Origin: Eremophila alpestris peregrina
Taxonomy: Eukaryota; Chordata; Aves; Passeriformes; Alaudidae
Direction: 5' to 3'
Length of the DNA: 64,000 bases
Assembly (NCBI GenBank): GCA_009792885.1
Contig: WMCF01000018.1
Location: 6,384,112-6,448,111 of the forward strand
Below the pieces are notes generated by a model. That model saw nothing but the letters and a program-made list of their open reading frames with translations. It did not search any database and had not been told where the DNA came from. The stretch's first letter is position 1; each line of letters opens with the position of its first letter. The position numbers and the translations under genes are program-made. This document shows, piece after piece, positions 14,301 to 26,300 of this stretch.

Positions 14301-17300
14301 ATGTCTCTGCTCTTCTGTGCTGTATTGTACAAAAACAGAAGAATTCTGCCTCCTGAACTTAGTAAAAATAACATGAAACTAAATTTAAAGAAAACAGCAG
14401 ATGCAGGTGTCTTTTCTAAGAAAACAAAAGTGTGCCTAAAAATAGATTGTTCAAAAATGTATTGAAGTTAAGACAAATTAGGCAAACTTGTGCTAATCCA
14501 ATTTCATTTTATTTGTGTGGGTTTGTGCCCCTTTAAAACCTATTAAGTAGCCACAAAAAAAGAGGAAACATTTTAGAATTAGCTCTTTAGAAAGACATTT
14601 ACACTTCCTGTAACCATTTCCATGATTTTTTTCTGAAAATCAGAAGCCACTGGTTATTTTCTGTGCCTAACCACCTGTTGACTTTGGTTTAGTGGTTGAA
14701 TTTTAATATTTTCCTCCGGAGTTTAAAAATAAATAGTTGAATTTCAGTTTTGGAATCAGCATTGCTTAAATAATCCTGTGGATATTTTTACAGAGGCCAG
14801 CTGGTTTTAGTATGTTGCAAAAGTACTGATTTTGTTAGACCTGCAGAAAAGTTCATGTCATTTCAATTTCATAATGGCATTTCAATTTCATGTGTATTAC
14901 TTGAATCAGTGTTTCCTTTGAAAAGAGCTATAAAATCTGAAGGGCTTGTGATATTTCTTCTGTGTTAAAATATGTTGAAAATATAATTTCTGAAATTCTC
15001 TTTTGCTCAATCCATGCCTTTGTTGCAGTCATTTTATTCCTGCCAATCTTGCACATTTATATATTGAGTTTAGAGGTTAAAGCTAATTGTTGCTTGAGAC
15101 CTGGTAATTACAGTTCATGCAGAGTAGTAAGAAATAAATAAAATATCCCATTTTGTATAAAAGACATTGGTTTTTTGTGCTGTTGGATTTGGCATTGGTT
15201 TGCCTGTTTCTTTTGCACTAATGCAATACAGTTTGTGTCTAAAGGGTACCAGCTAAAATACAGATGAGTGACAAATATTTAATAGCTGTGACTAAGTCAA
15301 TATTAGTCTAATTAATTTCCTGGTTTTCAATTGCCACAGCACAATGTGAAATTCAGTTCTTTGTCTTCATGGAGTTTGTGTGTATATTTAACTGACATAT
15401 GATTTGGGAGCACCATTCACTAATTTTTTTTCATGGAGTCACTAGAAGTTCTAGAGACCTTACAGGCAAATTAAGACACATCTGTTTTACATTCACACAG
15501 GCAATGTAAGGAGCAGTGTGATTGCATCATCTTTGGTGCTGAGCCTGATAAAGTGCTTCATGCTAATAATCTAAAGCATTCTAATAATTTAAATTTTTTT
15601 TGGAAAATCAAAATACATTAATTTATATAATTGTAATTTTTGATGTACTGGATTAAAAATGGCTTAGTGTTTACTTACTTCTGTAACAGTTCAAGGAGTA
15701 GGGTTAATTTCTGATCAGTAGAAAATTTTGTAGCATCTCAGATCTCTGTCCATTATAAAACTAAACCACTAAAATAGCTGAGAAAATGGGAAAGGTGTTC
15801 TTTTCTACCATTTCAAGTGTAGAATACAGGATAATTATTATCATATGATAAAATAATTTCAACTGCATAATTATTTCTTATTTTCTCATGCTTTGCTTGA
15901 ACCAAATGACCATGGTCATTATTGAGGTAAAGTCCAAGCACTCTTGGCTGATTACCTTCAATCCTGACATAATTCCATGCAGCTATTTCACATTCATCTG
16001 CTTGGCAAAGGAATGACCAGCAGAGAGACTCAGCCCTGCTGTAAAAGTACACGGGGTTCTTCTTTTGATTTTGGTCAGACTCTTTGTTGTAGGGGTCATG
16101 TGTGTGTACAGGATGCCAGAAACATTACATGTTGTACATTACATCACATGAATGAGTGTGGGGTTTTTTTTTCTGGCAGAAGACAACCTCCTCTGTTCTC
16201 CCTAGCAGGGTGAAGTGACAGAGTCACTCCATGTGACACTTGCTGTCAAGCTCAGGGTACATGGCCAGAGGATGAATTCAAGGCCACTGTAACAGCAGTG
16301 TCTCTGCACAACTGATGCTTTGTTAGTAAGTTCATGCAGGGTTTCCACCTTTTTTGCCTTCATTTAGGAATTCTGAAACCAGATAGGTCCAATTTCTCAG
16401 TCAATGGAGTTTTCCTGAAATCAAATCTGGACAGAATTTTCCAAATGGTGTGGAAGGATGAAAAATTAAACCAGTCCAGCTTTCTCATTGGGCATGTCTC
16501 AGTCATCCCAATGCAGTTTAAACAGCTACTTTCTTTATATCAAAGTACAAAAGACTCTCTTATTCTACAGTCACATATAAATATATGAAATATATAACAT
16601 ACCAGTTGCTATGAATGCACTTTAGATCCATGGCAGTTGCTTCCCATATTTTTCCACTTTAACCATATCTACAACAGGGCAGTTGCAAGAGTCTTCATTT
16701 CATTTCACATTTCGTTTTGCCTTTTCCATATCTGTATAACATTTGCAAAGGGAGTGTTCAGCTAATTTTCATCGTGAATTGGGATTACTAAAATAACCTA
16801 CTTATTTGGCCTTTTGAATGCTGTAAAAATAAATACACTAAGTGCTTTGAGACTCCTTTGGCTATGTTAGTTTACTTAAAAGTGCTGCTTCCTTGCTACT
16901 TTTTACAGGCATCATTTGGGAAGGCAAATAATAACCATGTGCACTAAATATTGAAATTCTGTCTCTTATATGCAGCATGTTCTACATTGCTTTTAAAATC
17001 TTTAATTTCGTAATGTAATAAAAAAAATCTTTGCTGTTTTAATATTTTATCTAGCTTGACTGGAAACTAATGTCAGTCTAATGACTGTTGCAGGCATAAA
17101 TGGAGAAGTAGTTTAATTCTGAAAACATTTAGCCCTATTTTTCTTGTTGTTATTCAAAATATGACTTAATGTAGTGTCTAGCTGGTAAGTTTACAGATAT
17201 ATGCAGTTAATTAGCAGAATGTGCATTTCAGCCTGCTTTTCCTCTGTTGAAAAGTTTTCTTTCCAAGTTTTAGCAAGTAACTTTACTAAAGGAAAGGTTG

Positions 17301-20300
17301 TTTGGGTCACCATTTAATAAAGTATTTGAACATTTAGAATAGGAAACTAATGAGACTTAAACATGTCTTTAAAATTAAATTCATGTATAACTGCATTACA
17401 AAGTACTCTAGAGCAGAAGGACTGAGGGAAAGTATCTCTTTTAGAGATAATCTGTTCTTTCAAACTGACTTGCTCTTACCAGTTTGATTGTGTTCATAGA
17501 AATTGATGAATCTGATACTTTATTTGACCTCATTGACATTGTGTAATCAGCTGGAATGGGACCAGATTATGTGTCTAAATTTTGAGTTCCTGAGGCTGAA
17601 TTTTCTACCAAAATCAATTATCTTGAGATACTGCCTTGCAAAATGTGTTGGAATAGAGATATAACATTCTCATCATGTACTGCAGAGCAAAGAATGAAAA
17701 TCATGCTGTAGCTTTCAGAGAGATTTAATGCACAATTACATCATCTCACAGACAATTTGACATATCAGTAAGTAAGCTTTTTGCATATATATTTTTCTGT
17801 GCAGGTCAACTTCTATGTGAGGGTGAAAGCAATTTATACCCTTGGACACAGCGTATCTCTGATTGCTCTTACAACAGGCAGCATAATTCTTTGCCTTTTC
17901 AGGTATGTGTTTTTCATGAGTAAATATTAACAATGAGAAGACATCTTTAACTGTTGTCTGATTGCTCAGCTATTTAGAATATGCATTGAATTTACACTTT
18001 TTTGCAGTTAAACAGCTGAGAGTAATGTAATGCCAACTAGATTTTTGCTAGCAACTCATTCCAATTCCTGACCACCCTTTCAGGGAAAATTTTTTGTCTA
18101 ATATCTAATCTGAACCTCCCCTGATGCAACTAAAGGCCATTTCCTCTCATCCTTTCACTTGAATGATGGCAGAAGGGACCAGCCCCCATCTGGCTGCACC
18201 CTCCTTTCCAGTGGTTGTAGAGAGTGATGGGGTCTCCCCTGAGCCTCCTCTTCCAGACAAAACAGCCCCAGTTCCCTCAGCTGCTCTGTACAGGACATAT
18301 TTTCTAGACCCTTCACCAGCTCCATGGTCCTTGAGGTACAAACCTCACTGGTTCCAAGCACAGGAGTAAAGGTGTGGATAATTGTGCTGGGCCTGCAATG
18401 TTTTTGTTAGGCAGTGTTAGGAAAAGCAGTACTGCCTGCTGCTTTTGCCTAATTTCTGTGACTTTTCTTAGGCTGAAGGCAATCTTCAGCTAATAAAATA
18501 ACTTTTTAAATAGTCTTATCAAGTATCACAGTTTTTCTCAGCCCCTCCACCTTTATGCCTTTATGTCACTTCCACCTGTCTAACAGAAGGGCTTTTATAT
18601 TCTCCAGTATGAATTTCACACAGCTTTTCTCCACCTCTTAGGACCAAGAAAGCCAAGAAAGTGCATCTCACAGTTTTGGTAGAAAGGAAGTACAAATAAT
18701 ATGTAGATAACAGCATGTTGTTTGTCAGAGCCTCAATTCCTCTCTTGAAATATTCCTGTGGCAAGTTCTGTAAGCCTTTCAGTCTGCCATCAAATTCTGT
18801 CAATATCTAAATATTCAGATAGCATTCAGAGCAGATACATAACCCATAATTATGTTTGAAATACCCTTTAAAAAAATGAATTGAGCCAGTCATGGCTCCT
18901 TCTACCAGCAAATGCTCCAGGCAGATCCCAATGCAGATTACTGCAGTTTCAAAAGGGCTAAAACATAAAGCCACATTCAATACAGAGAATTACAGACATC
19001 TGAATGCAACCCATCACCAGAAGTCAGGTGTAACAGATCAAGCATTTGTACTCAAAACCTTAAACTTAAATATCCAACTACAGAAGTTTTTTTTTTCCAG
19101 TCTTCCAGTCGAGTCAGGGAGAAGACACTTTTTTTCAGGAGGCAGCATATGTTCTTCTAAGCCCTTCTTCAAGAATCTCTCTCTGTTATTTGCAGGGAGT
19201 GTTGGGGCCTCCCAACATAGTGAGTTGAATTAGGAATTAATTTCTTGCCCATTAACTCAAAAATATTGGTTTGGCAGCCTTGTATATATCCAACATTTAT
19301 TATTTGAGCTACTGAATGGGATGGATAACCAATCATCCACATGAGTTATTCAAGAAAAATAGTTTCCTACTATTTGCAGCTTGCATGTATCTCTGAATTC
19401 CACTGGGACATGTGATGCAGTCCAACATCAGAGTGGTATTTCAGCAAAGGATGTGCATGGCCACAGCAATCACTGCATTTTTGACAGCTGTTTAAAATTC
19501 AGCCTGATATTGTGTCCTTTGCCAAATTCAGGGCTAGCAAGGCAGATCTGTGCTTTATTTCCTCACACTCACTGTAACTATCCTTGTTTCAGTGGTTTCA
19601 GAGTGGATTATTATATGTTTGGTAGAGATCACAACTGGAAGAATACTTGGAAGTTGCCACTGCACACTTCCATTACACCTATTGCATCTTCATTTTTTTC
19701 ACTGCTCATGCTTGCTAAAATGCCTTGGCTTCTGCTCTATTTCCAGGAGCAGCTCAAGGTGCTGGTTGTGACCACAAAAACCTCTGAGCAGTTTGGTTTC
19801 TAGGGATTTTTCTATAAAAACTAATCTTTTAACCAGGAAAATCTTGAAGGGACTGTATTTTAAGGGAAAAACCCTCAACTTATAGCTTGCTTCCCCAGAG
19901 TACTCATTCACTTACTTGCAGTATTTATTCTGTCATTTGTTTGTAAGGCTTTCACATGGCTGCCAGACTAAAGAAAAAAAGTTTTGCATTCATTGGGTAG
20001 AAGGGATAGGTGATCAAATGTTCTGAATGCATTTTTAATTGCTCCTGCATGCACCGACATCATAGGATCAAAAGTCACTATGCAGCAAAATTTAGGAGTT
20101 AAATAAAAAAAGTGATACCAGAAAATAATAGGTGAGAGCACATCTGAAATATATCCAGGATAATCAAAGTTGTATTTGCAAGAAGAACACTGGAATGAGT
20201 GCACACAGAAGGATACAATCACCTGTGTTTATTGTCAGCTTATGTTAAAATGTGAGACAAATACCAGTAGGATCTTTTAGTCTGAGACACTGAACAGAAG

Positions 20301-23300
20301 TAAGAGATGAAAGAAAACAGCAAGGCAGCACTGACAAAATGACAGAAAAGGAAAGGGTATGCTCTTACTCAAAGTTCATATTGCTAAAAAAATGTCCACA
20401 GAGTAATAGAAGTCTGTCCAACAGTTTCTGCATCGTGCTCTAATATGCCTGTTTTTAAATCTCTTTTTAGAAAACTTCACTGTACTCGGAACTACATCCA
20501 TCTGAACCTGTTCCTCTCTTTCATTCTAAGAGCAATCTCTGTTTTAGTCAAGGATGATATTCTCTATTCCAGCTCCAACACAGCTCACTGTCCAGAGGAT
20601 CAAACCTCATGGGTAATAAACTTCATTTGCTGCCTGGTGTTACATTGTTTTGTCACTGAATTTTCCTCCCTGATCCTTTTAAATATTTAGGAGTACCAAG
20701 ATTTCAGCATAGTCAATTCTGAAGAGAATATAATGACTAGGAGAATGGTGTGTTAGATGTATCCAGATAAAGAAGGTTGCAGCATGAGCAGGAGACCTTA
20801 ATATTGTTTGCATGTCCATGAAGGACAACTTGTCATCAGCCAAGACAGATCATAACCAGATACAGCTCAGGATAAATCTGGCCACTGCATTAATCAGCTG
20901 GGAGAGTTGAAGACAAGCAGGAGTGCCATCAGCTGGGAGGGATCAAAGGCAGCTGCTCTGCAAGTGTTCCAGCAGCTTTATCAGGGGTCCAGGAATTGGA
21001 CAGGTATCACTGGAGGGAGGGAAATAACTCAGGAAATTAAATATTTGCAGGCGTTGCCCTCATTAACTGCTCTGTACTTCTGGGCTGTGACAGAAGTGTT
21101 ATCATCTGCATTCTTGGCAAGCTGACATGTTTATTGCATTTTCATGCACAGGGTTTAAAAAAATCTCAAGTCTTGCCTTTAAAAGACTGACCTCTATGTG
21201 ATAATGACCCGTTCTCTGCCTGGTTGTTTCAGTCAAACATCCCTTCTAATTTTAATTAACTACAGTTTAAGCTTGAGAGAAAAAATGGAAGAAGATATTT
21301 TTGTCTTGATGAAGCTGTATTGTCCCAAAACATGACATTCTCAGCAGTAACTACCAAACTGTATATAGGAATTAATAATCTGGGATATTTCTAATGGAGA
21401 AAAACAGGAACTGAGTTAGTAGACTCCAGTCAGGCAAAGTAGAGTAGACAGATTGCCAGGGGTAATCAAAAGTTCTTAGGTCCTTGAAAGACTGTTCAGT
21501 GGACTCTCAAAATACTGCTTAGTATCTGCAATTTCATTTATTCTCCAGTTACTCTTGGCTACAACGACTTACACTTTCCTATTTAAATATGTCAGATTTT
21601 GTGGACTGCTGGCTAATTCCTGTTACATTGAATGTGGGATGATCTGGCACCAGCCTGACAAGGCTGTTCTGGCTTGGTGCTGCCTCTTACAAGTAACAGT
21701 ACGTGGGGTTTGCCCCCTTTGTCACATGTGTGTGATGTTCCACAGTTCTGCTGCGCTCACAGAGGTCTAGAACACACAGTTCATAAGCCTCTGTAAGTAG
21801 GTCCTGCCTCTGGATTACATGGGGAATTAATTTTGGCTGACTTTACTGATAGATACCTTCACTGTTCAGCATCTGCAAATACAGCTGATACCTGCAGGAG
21901 GAAGGGAAAATACTTTGGTGCAGGGTTCTGGTATGTAAATTGAGACTGTAATACAAGGGAATATTGGAATTTATAAAGGATTACAAAATTTCCACTGCTG
22001 ATCTGATTGTAAGGAGTCCTAAGCATAAAGCAAATTTCAACTTGCTTGAAAATTTCAACTTTTCACACATTTTGAAACGCTTAGTTTTATCCAGCATACA
22101 TTTTCTGGCCCATCACAGATCTGCAGTGGATATCCCAATGTCCAGAGGTAAAATCAATCTTACCAAAGTTAGCTGGCTTTGGAACTTAGGTTGTAGGCAG
22201 CTAAAATCAGGTCAAAATGAATTCAAGCCTTGGCACTTAGTTTCCTTAGTTTTCTGTACATGAATGTACACAGGCATGAATGTTACTTGGGATGCACTGA
22301 GGGATCTGAGACATCTGATGGATGCAAAGAAGTATCCCTGAGGAGGTCTGTGCCCTTCAGGCTTAGCAGCTGGTGACTGCATCTCCCTTCTTAATAAACA
22401 TCCATGTTTAGAGAGAGGAATCAATCACTGAAAGTGATTGGGTTACCTGCTTAGGTATCTGGTGTACTTGGAATTTTAACAGAAAAATGCAGGTATGAAG
22501 GGCATTTAAAACGGAGGAGTAAAGCTGGCAGAAACTAGAGATTTTATTTGGTGCAGTTTGTTTAGTCTCTTACATTCACCATATCATCACATTTCTCAGA
22601 GCATTCTCAGTCCATATGAGCATTTTCATATTCAATTCTCACATCCCAGATTCCTGCTGGGAGGTACCAAAGTAGCAGCAGCCAGCACTGTGGAACATCA
22701 GCAGCACAGACATCTGAAAATTAATTCTGCAGAGCAGCACACAGCCTATAAGTATCATTTTTTGATACATGTTTATGTGTTCTGTTAACTAAGAAACTCT
22801 AAAACATTTTTTTAAGGGAAAACAGTATTTTTAAAAGTCCAGCCAACTTTTGCTTCCAAGTCTACTTAGTCATTGGATAAAATTATATTTTTCACTCAGT
22901 TTCACGTTTAATTTGAAAAAATCATAAAGCAGTTTCTTTGTTAATTTCTACTGTTTTGGGAAACCATGTAAGGTTTTAATGCATTTATTAGACCCCTAGT
23001 ACATGATCATCATTTAATTTTATAGCCATTCATTAACAAACTGTTGCAAAAGTGTGCATTTATTAATAACCACCTATTTTTCTATATTTATCCCATGAAG
23101 TTTTCAAAATTTCTGAGTGAATTTGCAATGAGAGCCATTCAAATAACTGTAATAATTCACTTTCTTTTCATATATACAGTAACATTTACAATGCTGCAAT
23201 TTGCTTGACCAAAGATAAAAATTCCTACTGGACCTGGTTAATTGGTGTTACAAAGACAGCTAAGATTTTTGGCTGTAGTAATAAAAATAATATGGCATCT

Positions 23301-26300
23301 TTCCAGTGACAAATTTAACCCTTCTCCTCATATTTCAGGTGGGCTGCAAGGCAATCCTGGTGTTTTTCCAGTATGGTGTCATGGCAAACTTTTACTGGCT
23401 CTTAGTAGAAGGGCTTTACCTCCACATCCTCCTTGTGCTGATATTCTCCCCCAACAGACACTTCACAATCTACCTGCTGATAGGATGGGGTAAGAACTTA
23501 CACATCTCCCTGTAATGTTCTTTTTTCTCTGTGTGTGTGTGTTGGTCAGGTTCAATATTTCCTACCAAGGAGGTCGAGCTGTCCCTGGGGGTGACCCCTG
23601 AGACTCACAGGTTCCTCAGCTCAGCTCCAGCACAGGTTACAGCTGCTGTAGCACAAAAAGCAGGCATAAAACTGCTGGAGCATCACTGCTGGCTGATCCC
23701 TGGCACAGCCTTCACCTGTGTCATCTGCACCACACCCAGGGATTGCTCTGGCTGCAAGGACTGCAAAACAAATCACTCAGTTGTCCTAATTTGTGAGGAA
23801 AATTAAAGTCTAGCTGCACAGCCATGAGCTGAACTATGCAGTTTTCCTTTATGAAAATCCCAATAATATTGTCCATCTGGCTTTAAATAAATATATTCTT
23901 TTCATTTACAGAAAGGGCAATGATATTTATATGGAACACTCTAATACTTCCAGTTATAGCTGGTCATAAAACATTTGGGTGTTGCTGGGAAATGGGAATA
24001 AACCAGTGTGTGGACAAGGTTCCTTATGAAATGATTTATACTTCTATTTTATATTGCAGTCCTTGGAGGTGCATTGGGAATGCATAACTTGTATCTATTT
24101 CCCTGTAAGTCACTCTGGCACCTTGCAAGAAACCTAAGAAAGGCATTTTTTTGTGTATTAGTAATTATGGCTGCATTTTTATGAGAAATAACCTACTTCC
24201 CTGCAGTCTCTCTTTGTAATACATTGCTGATGTATACATGTAATCATGTAGCTCATCAGGTCAGCCTCTCCTTCCATTCACTGTTTACTATATGCTTTGT
24301 AATTTGGGGAATAATTCTTAGTAGCAGCCTGAACTGTTTGGTTTGTTTTGGGGTTTTTTGGGTCTTTTTTTTTTTATTGTGGACTTACATTTTTGCTATC
24401 GTCTCTAAACCTCTTTGGCATTTTTCAGGAATTCCTACAATATTCATTATTACGTGGACAGTGACACGGATCATTCTAGAGGACACTGGGTGAGTGTGTG
24501 TGGGAGAGAAGCTTAAAGCCTCTCTCATGCCTGGACAATCCTTGCCCTGGGTATGGTGTTGCTAACACAGAGGTGGTTTGCTGCCTTGGAGGGCACGAGC
24601 CCAGAACTGAAATTTCAGAGATGGCAATGAAAGGACAGTTGTTTGGGAGCTCTTCAGCTGTGCTTTATGCCTGACGTTATTTGAAAAACTCAGAGAGCAG
24701 GTGGGAGCAGAGCTAGGTTATGACTACTGTTACTCCTTGGCACCCTCATCTAGAGCTATCTTGGGAAGTCCAAGTGATGTTTAAAGCAGCTGTGGGGTCC
24801 TTGGGTTCAGTGCTGCAACACGTGCAGGAAGGTGCTGGGCATTCTGATTTGCTAACTAGCAACTCAGAAGATTGAAGTGTAGATAGCTTTGGGTACATAT
24901 AAATCACATTCCCAGAAGTGAAGTGTTGTAAGAATATGTCAGATGCACATCGCCAGGTAAAGATAAAGCCAACTAGAGCTAAGCTTGTCTCCTGGCATGC
25001 AAAGGGGAACTGAGACAAGAATTATGTAGGAAGATCAGACTTGTTCCTGCTGCTCCCAAAAAATAGGAGAACATGCCTAACTAGTGGACAAACAGCGTGC
25101 ACAGTCCTGTTTGTCCAACTAACTATTATTTTTCACTTTATTCTGTAATTAAACAGAAAAATCATGTCCTACATAATTTCAAGGCTTTCTTTGCAAGACC
25201 TGTAACATGTAAACCAAAGGCAAACTCCTTTTTCCTTTGTCATTATGATTACAGAGGAAGTCTGAAGGGTAATTAATCTTTAATCTGACTAACCTTTCAG
25301 AGCACTTAGAGTATTTGGATCAAAAGTGCTGAAAATTAAATATTCAGTTTTTCAGGCAGAGCTTCAGGTTGTCTCACATTTTCACAAACAAGTTCCAGGC
25401 ATCTATAACCTAAATATCCCACAAGAAATCATGTAATTTCAATTGCACCTGTCAGTTGCTTTACATCCTCTGCTACCCAGAGGTCAGCATTAAGTGTACA
25501 CTGGAGAAGTGTCCTTACACAAAGTGAAACTAAGCTTGGTTCCCACAAAGGTCAACATCCTCCATGATGTCTGATGGTACAGCCCAGTGTGCTTGATGTT
25601 CTAGCTGATTTCACAGAGTCATATCTTGGATTGGGATGGAGGCACCTTGAAGACCAGTTGTTTCCAACCCTCCTTGCCATGGGCAGTGATGCCACACTCA
25701 GGTTACTCAGAGCCCCATCCAGTCTGGCCTTGAGCACTTCCAGGGATGGGGCATCCACAGCTTCTCTGGGCACCCTGTGCCAGGGCCTCCCCACCCTCAG
25801 AGTAATGCACTGGTGAGGCCACATCCTGACACCTGTGTCCAGTTCTGGGCCAGGAAGGACATTGGGGTGCTGGAGAGTGTCCAGAGAAGGGCAACAGAGC
25901 TGGTGAAGGGTCTGGAGCACAAGTCTGGTGAGGAGCAGCTGAGGGAGCTGGGGATATTCAGTCTGAAGAAAAGGAGGCTCAGGGGAGAGCTTATCACTCC
26001 CTACAACTGCCTGAACTGAGGTTGTAGCTGGGTGGGGGTTGGTCTCTTCTCCCAGGCAAGCAGCAGAAGGACAAGAGGAAATGGCCCCAAGCTGTGCCAG
26101 AGGAGGTTCAGTTTGGACATCGGGAAGAATTTCTCCACTGAAGGGGTTGTAAAGCATTAGAATGGGCTGCACACAGAGGTGGTGGAGTCAGCTTTCCAGG
26201 AGGTGTTCAGGAAAAGACTGGATGTGGCACTCAGTGCCATGGGCTGGTGGTGCCTGGTCAAAGGTTGGACTCGATCTCAGAGGTCTTTTCCAACCTAAGT

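Noticed and set aside
18147..18369. Overlapping open frames on both strands
   Set aside because: They lie in the antisense CR1 fragment of intron 5 and show no conserved domain.
19381..19803. 140-codon + strand frame in intron 5
   Set aside because: No family features, no flanking splice signals of note, and chance frames of this size are expected in 64 kb.
25552..26172. Longest open frame of the window, 206 codons on the minus strand
   Set aside because: It runs across the border between two oppositely oriented CR1 copies, so it is a chance fusion of repeat sequence, in a frame that does not resemble CR1 reverse transcriptase.
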